A stretch of DNA of 64,000 nucleotides from Prosapia bicincta (taxonomy: Eukaryota; Arthropoda; Insecta; Hemiptera; Cercopidae), in contig JBAIZL010000003.1 of NCBI GenBank assembly GCA_036971475.1, positions 54,481,842-54,545,841 on the forward strand, given 5' to 3'. Both the position numbers and the translations under genes were made by a program. Positions 22,654 through 35,815 of this stretch are shown here, one piece after another. The first letter of the stretch is position 1, and each line of letters starts with the position of its first letter. The notes under the pieces are model-generated. The model had not been told where the DNA came from, ran no database searches, and was given only the letters and a program-made list of their open reading frames with translations.

Positions 22654-23399
22654 AAAACTAATTCACAGCTACAAGGTAAATTACCTATATTTGTTCTTGT
22701 TGGTGTTACAAAATATTTATGTGTTTAAATCAAGTGTTTGAAATTGTTACCATGTTCATTTAGCAGTTGTTGTATGGAAAGTTCTCTTGCATATTTAATT
22801 TAAGTAACCAATATACAAAATTATAGTTGTTACATTTGAAATTATAAAATTAATTATTTTTAAGAAACTTTGTTAAATGTATTGCATACAGATTAAGAAA
22901 AGGTTTGATCCAAAGTAAATTATTGTCTGGTTAATCACAGAACTGTATTTCTGTCATGATCAAGTCATGACTTTCAGTAATGAGATCGGTGCTTCTTTCT
23001 TCCACTTTTTTCATTTCTCTTTATTTCTCATTTTAATACTAAAACTGAGTTCTTATTTCTCTTTCATTTCTAACACTAGCAAATTTTAGATGTCATTGAA
23101 AATGAACCATTGAACCTGATCAATGCACTCTATTGGGGAGAATTTTAATTTTGTCTTCTTTTAATTTTGTGATACAAATGTTAACCAGTAGAAATTAAAC
23201 TGTTATTTTTGCATTCTTCTTGTTCTAGGCTATATTGTTTATAGATAAATATTTGTTGGATCTGATTTGAATGATCTTATTTAGTAATTTTATACTCACA
23301 AAAAGGTTCTTTGTCCTTGAACCCAATGTACAATTAGTTGTTAATGTTATTGTTTATTATGTATTTTTAATATATCAGTATTTAGTATATTTTTTATAA
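22654..23399. other. No gene seen
   Basis: AT-rich intron-like sequence. Confidence 0.45.
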
Positions 23400-25004
23400 T
23401 TGAAGGGCCAGAGGGAAAAAGGGGCCAAGTCAGTATTATGAAACTTTTCAGGAGAGCACTTTAAGATTAATGTTTTACACACATTAGTACAAATTTTTCA
23501 AAATGGTTAAAATATTTATAAATATGCATTAGTTAATATTGAACCAAAATATATTTTTAAAACTGTTTCCCCCTCATTTTATCAACTTTCTTAACATTTT
23601 CATTAGTTGCTACCAAAAAGAAGAGGGAAAAAAGGGTCTTTTACATGAAATTTAAGCATAGTTTCCTATGGTGAGTTTGAAAAGAAAGAAAATATTAAAA
23701 GCACAATCTTGTTGAAATCAATATATTAATATTATTGTTATAAATCTATTTACAATATTTATTCTTCATAATTCTATGGGGTAGTAATGTGTCCGTTCTA
23801 GGATACCCAAAGGAAATATTGTAACATGTATTGAAAATATTTCTGTATGAGTCAATAGAAAGCTGAACATTTGGGTTAGCTACTTTAAAAAGCTTGAACA
23901 TTTTCAAGCTTCTGGTAGATATTTTTTTTAGAGTCCTTAAGACAATAATGAGCTCCTAGGCCGTTGAACGATTCTATATGCTCTTTTATGGGCCGAACTT
24001 TTTCTTCACATAGCTTATGGTTTCGGTTCAAATGTTTGCCTCGCTGGTCTTTAGGGGACATGCCACTCAATTTTAATGAGTTTATCAAGTACTCTAATTT
24101 TTTTCTTTGAAACCCCATGAATTGCAGAGAAAGCTTTTCTGTAAACAAATTCGGTAGCCACTCCTTCTAATACACCTCTAACTTTATATTTACACGATAC
24201 ATCCTTTAACGTAGCATTTTCAATTCCAACCCTAAGCCTACGTTTTTGGACTGGTAAGATAGAAATCAAGCCACATAAGTAAGAGTTCTTTTCATTTGTG
24301 TTCTCCAACAAGTTAAATCTGTTAATTATACTATGCCTCACCTCAAAAGGTATTTTATCAAAGCATTTTTTCTTGCATTTGCAATCGGATCCTTGTTTGT
24401 GACTCTGCACTCTGATTTTCTTTGCTACATCTCACATTCTTCCAAATTCTTTTCTTCGAAAATTTTACCCAACTTTAATTTAAGAAAAAATAATGTTTTT
24501 ATGCAAAAAAAATATCAATGAAAATAGCCTTTTTACATGTTTTGGAATGTTTCATGCAAATATAGGCCCGGTTTAGAAATGTAAACAATTACCCAAACTA
24601 TACACAGACACGTACAGCATTGTCAAAACAGCTGCTGTATATTGTTATACAAAACACCAACAAATATAATTGAAACTAGTCAAATAAATGTACGAATGTT
24701 AAATAATATTAACTAATATTTATATTGTATTTTAAGAAGGCACTGTAGTCTTAAAACGAGTTTTTACGTCGTGTTGTACGGTTTTAAACGTGACATGACC
24801 CTTTCTTTCCTAGGACGCTTGGAACTTGACCCCTTCTTCCCACTAGGGCATTATTTTCAATCTATTATTTAATAGTGAGTAGACCCTTATTTTCCACAAA
24901 ACTTTATATGAATGTGAAGTGTTCAGCCAGGTCTACCACAATCCAACAAAAAATACCTTTGTGAAAAAAAGTGACTTGGCCCCCTTTTCCCTCCAGCCCT
25001 TCAA
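23400..25004 (-). mobile_element. DNA transposon with terminal inverted repeats, 1.6 kb
   Basis: Inverted ends at 23402-23432 and 24972-25003: GAAGGGC..GAGGGAAAA.GGGGCCAAGTCA, with a few mismatches. Subterminal related GGG/CCC blocks lie at 23625 and 24825. A decayed minus-strand gene fills the middle. The flanks read AATT on both sides, so the target duplication is ambiguous (TTGAA-like or AATT). The superfamily is not certain. Confidence 0.75.
23885..24410 (-). pseudogene. Transposon-encoded Cys-rich protein, frameshifted fragment
   Basis: Two overlapping minus frames. The first (24410-24051) has CKCKKKCFDKIPFEVRHSII, NEKNSYLCGLI and KVRGVLEGVATEFVYRKAFS. The second (24148-23885) continues with SPKDQRGKHLNRNHKL, EEKVRPIKEHIESF and HYCLKDSKKNIYQKL. 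They overlap at AFSAIHGVSKKK and its shifted equivalent, so one indel near 24060-24100 splits them. CxCxxxC plus a GKHxNxxK block recalls a protein family widespread in insect transposable elements whose superfamily I cannot name with confidence. Downstream catalytic residues are not visible, so the gene is internally deleted. Confidence 0.6.
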
Positions 25005-25194
25005 TTGTTTAAATTTTGTTGTAATTCTTATTGCATAGTTTACTATTGCATTGGGTATGTTTTGAATTTTTAATGCACAATGTAGTTAGCAATTTGTTAG
25101 TTTATAATCTCTTTCCCCTCTAAACAAAGTTGGTAAAATGGTTATCATTTTTGTTCACGTATTGTAAGTTAAACATAATTATGTAAAACTTATA

Positions 25195-25336
25195 TACTAC
25201 TACTATTAGTATCACTTGGCAAAAAACCACTACTTACTGATATTTTGCAGCAGACGCATTTCACACTAGGTCAGTGCATTGTTTAACGCTGAGAGTCGCC
25301 TATAAGACTCATTTATTTAAACTGTTTTATAATTTC
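25195..25336 (-). repeat. 142-bp PLE-end-like repeat, left copy
   Basis: Begins ACTACTACTATTAGTATCAC and contains CTTGGCAAAAAACCACTAC and CACTAGGTCAGTGCA. A second copy in the same orientation is at 37303-37444. A shorter version marks both ends of the broken PLE at 49.0-50.5 kb. Confidence 0.85.
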
Positions 25337-25349
25337 CCGACATTAGGAA

Positions 25350-27810
25350 AATTTATTTTAATTCTAATACAGAAAAGATTTTTTTTAATAATGTAAGTGT
25401 AATACTTCTTACGGTAAAAATTTGCTAATACAAACCGATTCCAAGAAATAATATAGGTTTTAGTTACAGGACATATAGAGTATATAAATTATCTGATGTG
25501 CCCATATATTGCAAATTATTGTACTTTAAGATGTGTACAGTGTGAAATAAAAAGCAAATTAGTTCCGTATCACAGTGTCCAGTTTCATTTCACTTGAAAC
25601 AAAAAAATAATTTCTATAAGCACTGGTCATATCTACAAGCTTAACAAAACATCTGAGGTTTTCTTTCTTTCAGTTACTTCAACATTTTAATGTTTTTGTG
25701 TTTTATTGTTTACTATTTATTCCATAGACAATGTCACCAGTTTGATTTCCACCTATACTTTGAGTTATTTCATCTTCGGATTGCATAATATATCCAATTT
25801 TGTGAACACCCATTTATCATCTTTTAAATATTTCTTATTCTCACATCAGGGTTTTCATCACTTTCTACAATATTTTTGCACCACTTCTTTAATTTGCTTG
25901 AAGTACTATGTAGGCCTATTGTCTTTTTTTATGAATTTTTTAATCATTAGCTTTTTCTATATTTAGGTTGTGTTTCATTGTCTCCCATAATGATACTGTT
26001 TTGTCTTTATAGAATTGCCACGGTTACAGTTCATATGCCAAAAAATCTTTTCCTGATCTTCTTGATACATCTGAACACTTTTAAGGTTTACAATACAAGT
26101 TTAGAACTTCTCTACTTTACTACACCTTGTCAATTTCTGAACCCAAACAATGATTCTCTAAACACCTTAAATTTTTATCTAGAAATAAAGTATAAAATAG
26201 TTCAGCAGCAGATTGTAACTATACTCGTTCAGTCTCAGTTAGTTTTTAAAAATTTACAAAATTTAAAGTTCAGATGGTCATAAACAGATGTAAAAGTGAT
26301 CAATTAAGTTTCACCGAATGTAATAGACTGCAAAATTCAAGAGTTTAATTTTAAAGTTAACGTCACTAATCAAAGAGAAATATATGTTTTTTTTCATACC
26401 TAAGTAGGTCGATTTACTGATTCCTTCACACAAAGCACTGTGAACGAAATCACCTTTGACTATATATACTTTAATATTCTGTTCTGTAGTAAATAACTCA
26501 GTCCACAGCAAACAATTCTGAACACAGTAATCCTTGATACTAACAAATTAGAGTCAAAGCAGATGAAACACCAGGGAATACAATGTTTAAACGACTGAGG
26601 GAAGTAAATTTCCAATAACTCATATCCTTTCATTAGAATATTACTAAAGAAAAATGCATTGGTAACACATATGAATTTCCAAAAGTCTGAAATTGTACAA
26701 TTTTGCCACTCTTGCAGCCCCGCCCACATTATGGTAGATCTGAGTAAATAAAGTCTGAATTAGTGAGTTTTTATTGCTCCTATCCCTCCCAGACCTTCCT
26801 TAGATGCTTCTATCCTAATCCATAACTTTAGCTTAGCTATCTGCTTCAGTCTCTCATTCGTCAACTCATTCGTAAGGTTTTCTTATTTATTTTTTTTCAT
26901 TCAGTCAAGGCTTTTTATTTGTTTCTTATGTCCATTTTGATTAATAAATTTCACCTAAATTGTTGAAAGATGTCTATAGGTGGTAAAAATACAATTTATA
27001 AGAGAAAATACAAAATAATTTGCTCTTGATGAATTAGTTTTTCAACTTTATAAAATACAAGGAAACTTTATCCGTATTTAATTACTTAATCCATTTAACT
27101 GTATCCCGAATATTTCTCCTGACTGAATTGTCTTTTTTTAATTTAAAAAACCTTTTAGCAGCGCTGCGGAAGCCTATTGGGTTCCAAAAATTATGACTTC
27201 ATATTATCACCTGAAAAGCATTGAAATTATTTTGTTTTCTGAAAACTGTCTTTTTTCATTAAATTAAATAAAAAAATTGTAAACAAAAATTTCACGACCG
27301 GTACAAGGTATGCCCCAATTTCCGCCGCAGCGAATGTGATAATTAAAAAAATTAACATTTTTTTATCTGTCTGGATCTGTAATTAATATGTAGTACATTT
27401 GTTTAGAATAAATTTTATTAAAATATTTTAACACAATGGCGTACAATTGTGATGTGTGTTTTTACTTAGCATTAATTCTGTTTTCCTACTCTTTCTGTCA
27501 CTTTTGCTTCGTGTGTTCACTCTGCATATGCCCAGTTCACCATTGTAAATTCTCATAACACTTTAGAATTTTCAATCTGATATATGAGAACTGCATAAAT
27601 TAAACTAAGAAAACACAAATTTCACTAGGATTAAAACTTTCAAGATCCCCTGCATCATTTTGTTAAACTCACTAATTTTAAAATGATTTAGTATTGTCTA
27701 ATAGAACCACAGATACTTTTATTTCACACTGTAACATATTACGCTTAAAACCTTATCTGTCATACTTTTTTGTACAATATACAAATCCAATAGTACATTC
27801 TTCATTGCAG
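25350..27810 (+). repeat. Left arm of a large inverted repeat
   Basis: 2.46 kb that pairs in inverse with 33036-37303. Shared stretches include 25440-25560, 25700-26222, 26234-26760, 26790-26955 and 27420-27810. Open frames inside (25706-25966, 25978-26283, 26460-26729) have counterparts in the other arm only because the DNA is duplicated. In the shared frame opposite to these, a 36-codon peptide starting MGVHKIGYIMQ is kept open in both arms, which may be chance. Confidence 0.88.
27140..27342. mobile_element. MITE-like insertion, about 200 bp
   Basis: Absent from the paralogous position in the right arm (about 33500), which gives an empty site. The ends are imperfect inverted repeats: CGCTGCGGAAGCCTATTGGG at 27162 against the inverse of CCCCAATTTCCGCCGCAGCG at 27313-27332. 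The flanks are TTTA/AATT-rich, so the duplication is unclear. Confidence 0.65.
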
Positions 27811-28089
27811 TACCATCTATCTATTTTTACGAAACTTTCTATTCTTTAATTCATCAATAAACTCATTTACCATACCTAACATAACCTAGGAATGATACAG
27901 CTTCATTTCTGTTTTTATTCTCGAAAATCGTAACTGTTTTGATCATTTCTTCTCAATGTTTCCAATTCAGAACCATAGAAAGAAAGGTATATAATAAGCA
28001 CATTGCTTTCTAGAGACCTTTTTCTAAATACTATAATTTTTTATTTATTATAAACTGTCTTTCTTTTTAAAAAATAAAAGTTATACAGA
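27811..28089. other. No gene seen; start of the spacer between inverted arms
   Basis: AT-rich sequence without coding signal. Confidence 0.4.
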
Positions 28090-28265
28090 ATACTCACAAA
28101 TCATTCATTTATTGACTCACAAGCTTTTCAATGACAAAGGCATCATCATCAGTGAGTGTTGCTACGACAAACTCTAACTTACAACAAGTTGTAGTAGAAA
28201 ACTGATGATGATGACTTTGTCATTGAAACGGGTATGAGTCAATAAATGATTATTTTGTGTGAGTT
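28090..28265. repeat. Foldback palindrome with a hammerhead-like motif in each arm
   Basis: Arms 28090-28172 and 28184-28262. Right arm, plus strand: CTGATGA at 28202, T, GATGAC-TTT-GTCATT, GAAA at 28225. Left arm, minus strand: CTGATGA at 28152-28146, a related stem, GAAA at 28129-28126, with ACTCA just before the core and TGAGT after it, able to pair as helix I. Both have one extra nucleotide after CTGATGA. Confidence 0.85.
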
Positions 28266-28814
28266 TTGTGTATAACTTTTATTTGTTTTAACACAACCTC
28301 ACAAGCTAAGCTCAAAGAATAGTCATATGTCTTTCCTTACTCATACATTTTCTTTATGTTTAAAAAGAATCTGTTCTCAAACATTAGTTTGTGCATTATT
28401 CTTTGGAATATTGAGTTGATGTCAATTGGTACCATTCTCTGATATTCCTTTACCTCAAGATCCATCTACAACCTAACATATGTATCCCTATGTCTAGTTA
28501 AGTACATTGTGACTGCCTAAAGTGGCTTTCATCCTATAAATTAACCTTTGGCTTACCACTAAATTAGACTGATCTTAATTCCAAACAAACAAGATCTAAA
28601 ATTATCATCCAAAATTTTCCTTTATCCAACACTATATTTTCTAAGAATACCCATTTAGAGGTTGTCAGACTCAAATATCTCACAATAAAAAATGATGTTA
28701 TGACTTATTAAAGGTGGATCTAGATTTTTCTCCAGTGAGATCAAAATGGATATTTTCTTTATAAGAAAGCTAAAGTTATTTATTCTTAACAATTTTCAAA
28801 TAAAATTTACCATT

Positions 28815-29118
28815 ACAAAAATAATATTGGCAAAAACCCCATAACCAGATACAAAATTAACTAATTTCTCGAGTTACCTAAGATTAAACTCGTATGTACT
28901 TTTCGATGACCGTATCCTCATCATCAGAAGGTCCGATTACAAAATTACAATCTAGAATACAATACAATTTACTTAGAATAATTGTATTCTAGACAGTAAT
29001 TTTGTAATAGGATTCTCTGATGACGACATGGTGATCGAAATATATGAGGGATTAGCCTTAGGTAACTTGTGATAGTATTTTTTGTTGAACTGGTTTTCAT
29101 GCCAATATTGTTATTGTC
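28815..29118. repeat. Foldback palindrome, about 140-150-bp arms
   Basis: Arms 28815-28968 and 28980-29118, related in sequence to the palindrome at 52430-52788. The right arm has CTGATGA at 29017, then a stem-like GAC-ATG-GTGATC, then GAAA at 29037. ATTCT before and AGGGAT after can pair using G-U. The left arm keeps CTGATGA and GAAA but has a damaged stem. Confidence 0.85.
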
Positions 29119-29562
29119 ATATATTGTACCATTGTGATTTTGATATTGTATAAAATTTACCATATTTTCATTAAGTAGCAAACTTTTAAATGACGATAAA
29201 TATTTATAGTTTGGGAAACAATGTTTTTCAATATGAGCTAAAATTATTTCAATCCAAATTATTCTAGAAAATATCAATTTTTTGTTCTGTTGATATTACA
29301 AATAAATTGATTACATTCTCATCATGCCGTTTTTTTTTTGCCAATAATGTTAGTAATATATTATATTATACCATTGTGCTCTTGATATTTTCATCAAGCT
29401 TAGCATATTTTCATTATGTAGCAAACATTTAAATGACAAATAAATATTTATAGTTTAGAAAATGAGTTTTTTTTCAATATGAGCTAAAATTATTTCAATC
29501 CAAATTAATCTACAAAATATCAATATTTCTTTGTTTTGATTTTTCAAATAAATTGATGACAT
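29119..29562. repeat. Tandem duplication with a period of about 240 bp
   Basis: The segment about 29100-29316 recurs at 29340-29562 (CAATATGAGCTAAAATTATTTC and AATAAATATTTATAGTTT boxes). It is the flank of the preceding foldback, duplicated once. Confidence 0.75.
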
Positions 29563-29999
29563 TTTCCCCAATATTATGAATTACAGCAAGACCTTTAACT
29601 ATAACTGCCGTTCATCCTCGATCTCGACATGTTTTGGGTCTTCTCATTGGACAATAACTCTTACAGTTGCTGAGCTATAAAAAGAGTTGTTTACAGTGTT
29701 AACAATTCCTTTAAAATAGGATAGTATGTTACATGCCCTATGTTTACCTTGAATTGCACTTTATGTTCTTGTACTCTAGATAGAACTTTATATTGCACAG
29801 TATTTTGTTAAAAAAGTTCAACTTATGATGTTTCAACTCTTAGCAAAGAAGGGTATTGTATTGTTACCGGTTCTAGTTATTTTTTATAAAGTTCTGTTAC
29901 TTGTTAAAGTTTGTGGGGACCAACATTGACTATGAGAAATATTATTAATCATGTTTATACTCACAGAGATTATTTTTTAAATAAATGCGGTAGATTTGT
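29563..29999. other. No gene seen
   Basis: AT-rich sequence without coding signal. Confidence 0.4.
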
Positions 30000-30133
30000 G
30001 AGTCAGGTACAACTATTTATTTAAACCGACCACGTTTCATTAATGGCTACGTATTTGTCATTAATACATTATGTATTGTAGCCCTGGTGATGATAATGTG
30101 GCCTGTTTAAATAAATAATTGTACCTGACTCTT
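30000..30133. repeat. Foldback palindrome, about 52-bp arms
   Basis: Arms 30000-30051 and 30078-30131 share GAGTCAGGTACAA and TTATTTAAAC ends. The centres have diverged: the left (minus) holds ATTAATGAAACGTGG, the right (plus) holds CTGGTGATGATAATG. Together they look like two halves of the same CTGATGA/GAAAC motif. Confidence 0.8.
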
Positions 30134-30411
30134 AAATTAACTAGATTTATTTAAGCAATAACACAAATACTGCTACCACTCTTCCTTGACTGCTCCAGAA
30201 GATGTACTTGTTTCAGTCAGTTTATGTAACTTCTTTAAACAATCTATTTTGTTTTGAACCTTATGGTGATCTCTTGAACTTTAGTGTTCATTGCGTTTAG
30301 TGAAACTTGATTAATCACTTTTACCGAAAGCAAAACGTTTTTCACCATAATAGCATGATGATTATATTAAAATATGTTTATCAAATAGCATAAATGAAAT
30401 TCCAATTTATT
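30134..30411. other. PLE 3'-end fragment near 30290-30335, otherwise no gene
   Basis: On the minus strand, AAGTGATTAATCAAGTTTCAC matches the extreme 3' tail of the PLE copies at 26.3, 34.8 and 62.2 kb. The remainder is featureless. Confidence 0.45.
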
Positions 30412-30579
30412 TACACTTTTTTAAAAAATGTTTTAACTTGCCTATAGTAGCACTTACTTTGCTTGTTGAGGACGGCCGGTCTGAGTTGACAAAGGGACAC
30501 ATCTCCCGAAACGGCCGTCCTCAACCAGCAAAGTAAGTGCTACTATAGGCAAGTTAAAACATTTTTTAAAAAAGTGTAA
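30412..30579. repeat. Near-perfect foldback palindrome, 67-bp arms
   Basis: Arms 30412-30480 and 30511-30579 around a loop with TTGACAAAGGGACACAT. GGGACACATCTCCC then GAAACGG forms a stem plus GAAAC. A diverged single-sided relative is at 41460-41590. Confidence 0.92.
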
Positions 30580-32261
30580 GTGATTACTAGTAGCTCACGC
30601 GAAGATGGAATCAACAAATTCCAATTTATTTTTAAAATATAAAAAATTATTGTACTTGAAAATTTTTTTCCAATTATTGACAATTTTAAAATGTATTGTA
30701 TATGGTAAAATTTAAATATAATTTAATTTGTTGTAATATTTCTAGAATAATATTTAATAATATGTTATAAATGTAATAATAATAATAATAATAACATGTT
30801 TAATATATTTACAAATCAATTATTTGTTGTATTTATTTAAAATAATTTTTAATTTCCATCTTTTAATAAATATTGTCTCATTAATGAAATTTCAATTATA
30901 TAATTTAATTTATTTTTAATGAATTAACTGTATCCCATTTCATATATATCATAATAAATGTCTGATTGAGCAACGCACCCAAAACATCTCATTGTTTGGT
31001 TGTTAATTATTTTTATGTTATATATGTAGCACAGAATTTAATATTTTACCATCGATTGTTCCATTATTCTAGTTTTTCAATATTGCATTATTTTATCTAT
31101 AATCAGTACAGTAAACACAAACAGAAGTTTAAATGTCACTTTGCTACCAGTTGAACTTATATTTTTGATGATGAATCTGTGAAAAATAAAATTCTTTTTT
31201 GTTATGTCTTATTCATATGGAATACAGTTTTTACTATCTCTGCTCACTTTATTTTGTTTACCCTTGTTGGTTGTGTTTATAAATTTGATATACACTTCAA
31301 TTGTTCGTGGTGGTTGTGTGGATTAATATGTGGATTAATATTCTTCTTTATTATATGCATCAATTTAATACAAGTGTATATGTATCATAGTAGCCCCTGT
31401 ATAACAATTTGATACAAGACTGATATGCTTGTAATTCTAATCTAAGGAGAATATGAATTTAATACAAGGCTGACATCCTAGATGGTCATGAAGGATTTGT
31501 ACACAACTTGACAGAGTGTATTGATTTAATATTTAGCCTCACATTCTTGTTACAAGCGTATCAGTTGGATTCGCTTAAATCCTCCCTATTTGTCATAATA
31601 GCAATTTGCTAATATTTTTATTAGGAATACACTGTAGTTAAATATTATTATTAAATTTGTCTTTGTATGTTACTCCTGAGGATGGTTACTTTTTACCAGA
31701 AATGTGCATGAGGATAAAATAAAAAGTATCGTGGTTACCAGGATTTTGAGTATTTATAATTACTTTGGTAAAGGTTTCCTCTACCTTCTGTTTTTTATTG
31801 CATCCAGCAGGGGCTATAACTGTTACTCACTAAGTTTATAATGTTACAGGATCTTAATATGGGTAGCATAATCTCATGTAGAGGCTAATTTAGCTTTAGA
31901 TGGTGATTTTTTTGATCTAGCACATGGTACGAATCCATATAACGGGTATGATAACAAACCAAACAAATTTAAAGTGATAAAAACATCAACGCTACTTTTT
32001 AAAGTTGCATGATTCGAGGCTTCCTCAAAATAGTGATATTCTTTCAAATAGTCATCACAAGAAGCTTAGTTTATGTCAAGTGAAAAAAAAGTCCATATTT
32101 CATTTTTCCAATCCACAATCCAGACTTCAATTTTAAAATATATTTAACAGTTTTTGCAAAAATGGAAAAAAACGATAAGTATTCGACTTCTAGCTAGATA
32201 CCACGTACTTGTACCTAGTAGTTCAGCATGAATCGGCTAGGTGACAGCACCTGACAGTAAC
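30580..32261. other. No gene seen; AT-rich, (TAA)n near 30774-30794
   Basis: Very AT-rich. Frames at 30966-31154 and 31179-31412 are hydrophobic and unsupported. Confidence 0.45.
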
Positions 32262-32522
32262 TCGAACGCAGGATTTTTTCTGGTAAGGTTTCTTCTTGCC
32301 AGGTGTTTTCATCCTGATCTTAGCGTGACACTTACCGTACTGTTTCATTTCACTATTTCCTGATTCTCCATCAGCTTGAGATTGGTACATGGGCAATCAA
32401 TCCCATTTCCTTCACTCTAGGTAGGGATCCTAACCCGCAAGTGAGAAGGAGGTAGCTCGCTAGAGGTTGACTGCCACGAGGGCTGGGAGGATTTTGGGGC
32501 CCAGATGAGAGTAATAAAAAAG
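32262..32522 (+). mobile_element. 5'-truncated LINE 3' tail, third copy
   Basis: Matches 16500-16760 (GTGACACTTACCGTACTG, TTGACTGCCACGAGG) and ends in an A-rich tail near 32515. It is more diverged than the 14.25-kb copy. Confidence 0.8.
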
Positions 32523-32744
32523 CAATAATTTAATTTTACAAAAATGTAAATAACTCAAGAACTAGACAAATTTTTGAAAAACTGTTGGTGCCCCATCATT
32601 CTACATTAAATGCAGCTACAATCTACATTAATTATATAACAAATCCGAAGGCGTCCCCCTCCTCATTTCTCAAAAGTCGAAAATTACTCGTTTACTGTTC
32701 AAGATGTATTTAAAACTAAAAACAGTGGATAAAAAAATATAATA

Positions 32745-33000
32745 TGTTAACATTAGCTAAACCTAATTTAGTATTTTATTAACAAAATAATAGCTGAACT
32801 TATAGTGGTCGATCAAGAAAAGTGTGACAATAAAAGTTCTTGATTGCACGTTATTTATTGAAGTGCACTCGGATATATAATATTTTTTTTTATATTGTTT
32901 GAAATGTTAGAAAATAATTTTAGATCCTTGAGTGTTGCCTAGCAACCAAAATTAGGAATGAATTTAATGAAATGTCTTAAGATAGAAAACAATATTTTAT
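32745..33000 (-). mobile_element. Helitron internal fragment, inverse orientation
   Basis: Inverse match to about 11440-11770 of the Helitron (CGAGTGCACTTCAATAAATAAC, GATCGACTA boxes), missing roughly 100 bp and both ends. It abuts the right inverted-repeat arm. Confidence 0.7.
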
Positions 33001-33711
33001 GCTATTTTGTTACCTAAAAATTACATGTTGGAAAAAATGAAGAATGAAGAATGTACTATTGGATTTGTATATTGTACAGAAAAGTATGACAGATAAGGCT
33101 TTAAGCGTAATATGTTACAGTGTGAAATAAAAGTATCTGTGGTTCTATTAGACAACACTAAATCATTTGAAAATTAGTGAGTTAACCAAAATGATGTGGG
33201 GGATCTTGAAAGTTTTAATTCTAGTAAAATTTGTGTTTTCTTAGTTTAATTTATCCAGTTTTCATATATCACATTGAAAATTCTAAAGTGTTATAAGATT
33301 TTGCCATGGTTAACTGGGCAGAAGCAGAGTGAGCACACGAAGAAAAAGTGACAGAAAGAGTTAGAAAACAGAATTAATGCTAAGTAAAAACACAGGTCGC
33401 AATGTACGCCATTATGTTAAAATATGTTCATAAAATTTATTCTAAACAAATGTACTAGATATTAGTTACAGATCCAGAGAGACAAAAAACTGTTAACTTT
33501 TTTAATTAAAAAAAAAAAAAAACAATTCAGTCAGGAGAAATATTCAGGATACAATTAGATGGATTAAGGAATTAAATACGGATAAAGTTTTCTTGTATTT
33601 TATTAAGTTGAAAAACTAATTCATCAAGAGCAAATTATTTTGTATTTTCTCTTATAAATTATATTTTTACCATCTATAGACATCTTTCAACAATTTAGGT
33701 GAAATTTAAAG

Positions 33712-34190
33712 ATGAGGTTAAAGAAACAATTAATAACACTGTATTTTGTTCCAACAATGAGATTTAACTCCAATTTAATACCAAATTCAGAATATTATAC
33801 TTTTTGTCAACACATATCTCTTTAGGTATTACATATTCTTTATTTCTGAATCCAGTTCGAAATGTCATTTATATTTACTTTTACCCGCCTTGAAAAGAGA
33901 AGCATAGATGAATGTCAGAGTGTATAATAAAAATAACTTAGAAGTAGACCAAAGTAAAGGTGGAATTCTTAAGGCACTTATTAGGAAAATATGATAAAGC
34001 TTTTGATCAAGAGTTTGTAAATAGTATAGTTCAATAGTGATAAGTTTAAAAGCTAACAATACAGTTTAATATGAAATTTCAGATATACAGAAGAGCTAAA
34101 ATAGATGTTAGCACAGGTAACAAATACTAGGTACCTGAAAAAAAATTAAAAAACACAATTAAATATCATTTTTAAAACATAAAAGTATTT
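33712..34190. mobile_element. Insertion of about 480 bp, class unknown
   Basis: Absent from the left arm at 26945. ATTTA occurs at both junctions, a possible short target duplication. No terminal inverted repeats are seen and no coding. Confidence 0.5.
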
Positions 34191-34829
34191 ACAGGCTATT
34201 TATCAATCAAAAGCTGGACAAAAGAAACAAATAAAAAACCTTGAATGAATGAAAAAAATAAATAAATAAAAAAACGTTATGAAAGAGTTCACGAATGAGA
34301 GACTGAAGCAGATAGCTAAGCTAAAGTTATGGATAAGGATAGAAAGCATTTAAGGAGGGCCAGGGAGGGATAGGAGCAATCAAACTTTGCTAATTCAGAC
34401 TTTATTTATTCAGATTTACCATAATGAGGGCGGAGCTGCAGGAGTAGCCAAATTGTACTATTTCAGACTTTTGGAAGCTCATAATTGTTACCAATACATT
34501 TTTGTTTAGTAAAATTCTAATGAAAGAATATGAGTCATTGGAAATTCACTTCTCTCACTCGTTTAAACAGTTTATTCCCTGGTGTTTCATCTGCTTTGAC
34601 TCTAATTTGTTAGTATCAAGGATTACTGTGTTCAGAATTGTTTGCTGTGAACTGAGTTATTTACTACAGAACAGAATATTAAAGTATATATAGTCAAAGG
34701 TGATTTCGTTTACAGTGCTTTGTGTGAAGGAATCAGTCAATCAACCTACTAAGGTATGAAGAAAACCATATACTTTTCATTGAATATTGAAGTTGACAAC
34801 TCTAAAATTAAACTCTTGAATTTTGAAGT

Positions 34830-35815
34830 CCATTACGTTCGGTGAAACTTAATTAATCACTTTAACATTAGTTTATGGCCATCTGAACTTTAAATTTTGT
34901 GAATTTATATAAACATACTGAGACAGAACGTTTTTGATCGTTATGTGGCGATCTTCATCAGTGTATTCTGCTTGGAGATGTTAGGTTAAGTGGTGATGGT
35001 TGTAAAGGCAGTTTTTTGATAGTATAAAAGAGTATGTGTGATTTGTATTGGGTTTGTTCATTTAATATGTTTGTACTTTGTGTTTTTTGTGTGTTTTTAA
35101 ATTTCATATTGTTTTTGTGTGTTTTTAAATTTCATATTAATTTTGTGTGTTTTTAAATGTCATATTATTTTAGTGTGTTGAGATGTGGCTCTTTTTTGTT
35201 GGTGTGTAAGATTTCTAGGTTATGGTAAATGTCTGTGTATTTGTGTCCTATTTCTTTTATGTGATTGTAAAATGCTGACTGAATGTTACTGTTCTGTAGG
35301 GGCGATCGCCCCCCCCCCAACCCTCAAGAACTTTGGATTAAAAATCGACAATATATTATTAAATTAGGACTTTCTATTAAATTAGACTTTTACTTAAGTT
35401 AATTCGTCTTTTATTCTAAATAAAAAATAAAATTTTAATTTGAAAATGTGACGCATTCCTTCGCATACCCCCATAAACGTCTAAACGTTTTAACAACAGA
35501 TAGCGCTAGTGAAGCTTAGTCTCGAACATATGATTTACAATAAGTAATTTTGCAAGCGTAATATTCGCAGTTGACTCCGGAATTGTTCGTGTTGGAAGAA
35601 TAACTTCTTATATTAATTAATAAACCATTTTTATAATAATAGCTTATTATGAAATTAATAATATTCTCTAGAAATAAGTGTTATCGAAACTGGAATAATT
35701 ATTTATTAAAAAGTCAAATTTGCTACGAATCTTTATCACGTTACCGATTTCTAACGCAAGCGTAGAAAGAAGTTTTTCTGTTCTATGTTTTTACGTACAC
35801 GCACGCGCACACACG

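Noticed and set aside
25706..26729. Matching open frames in both inverted arms
   Set aside because: Hydrophobic, AT-driven translations. Similarity follows from the DNA duplication and changes are not biased to silent sites by eye.
32200..32522. tRNA-derived SINE with its own promoter boxes
   Set aside because: An ACTCGAACGC box hints at a B box, but the body is the LINE 3' untranslated region and no A box was found.
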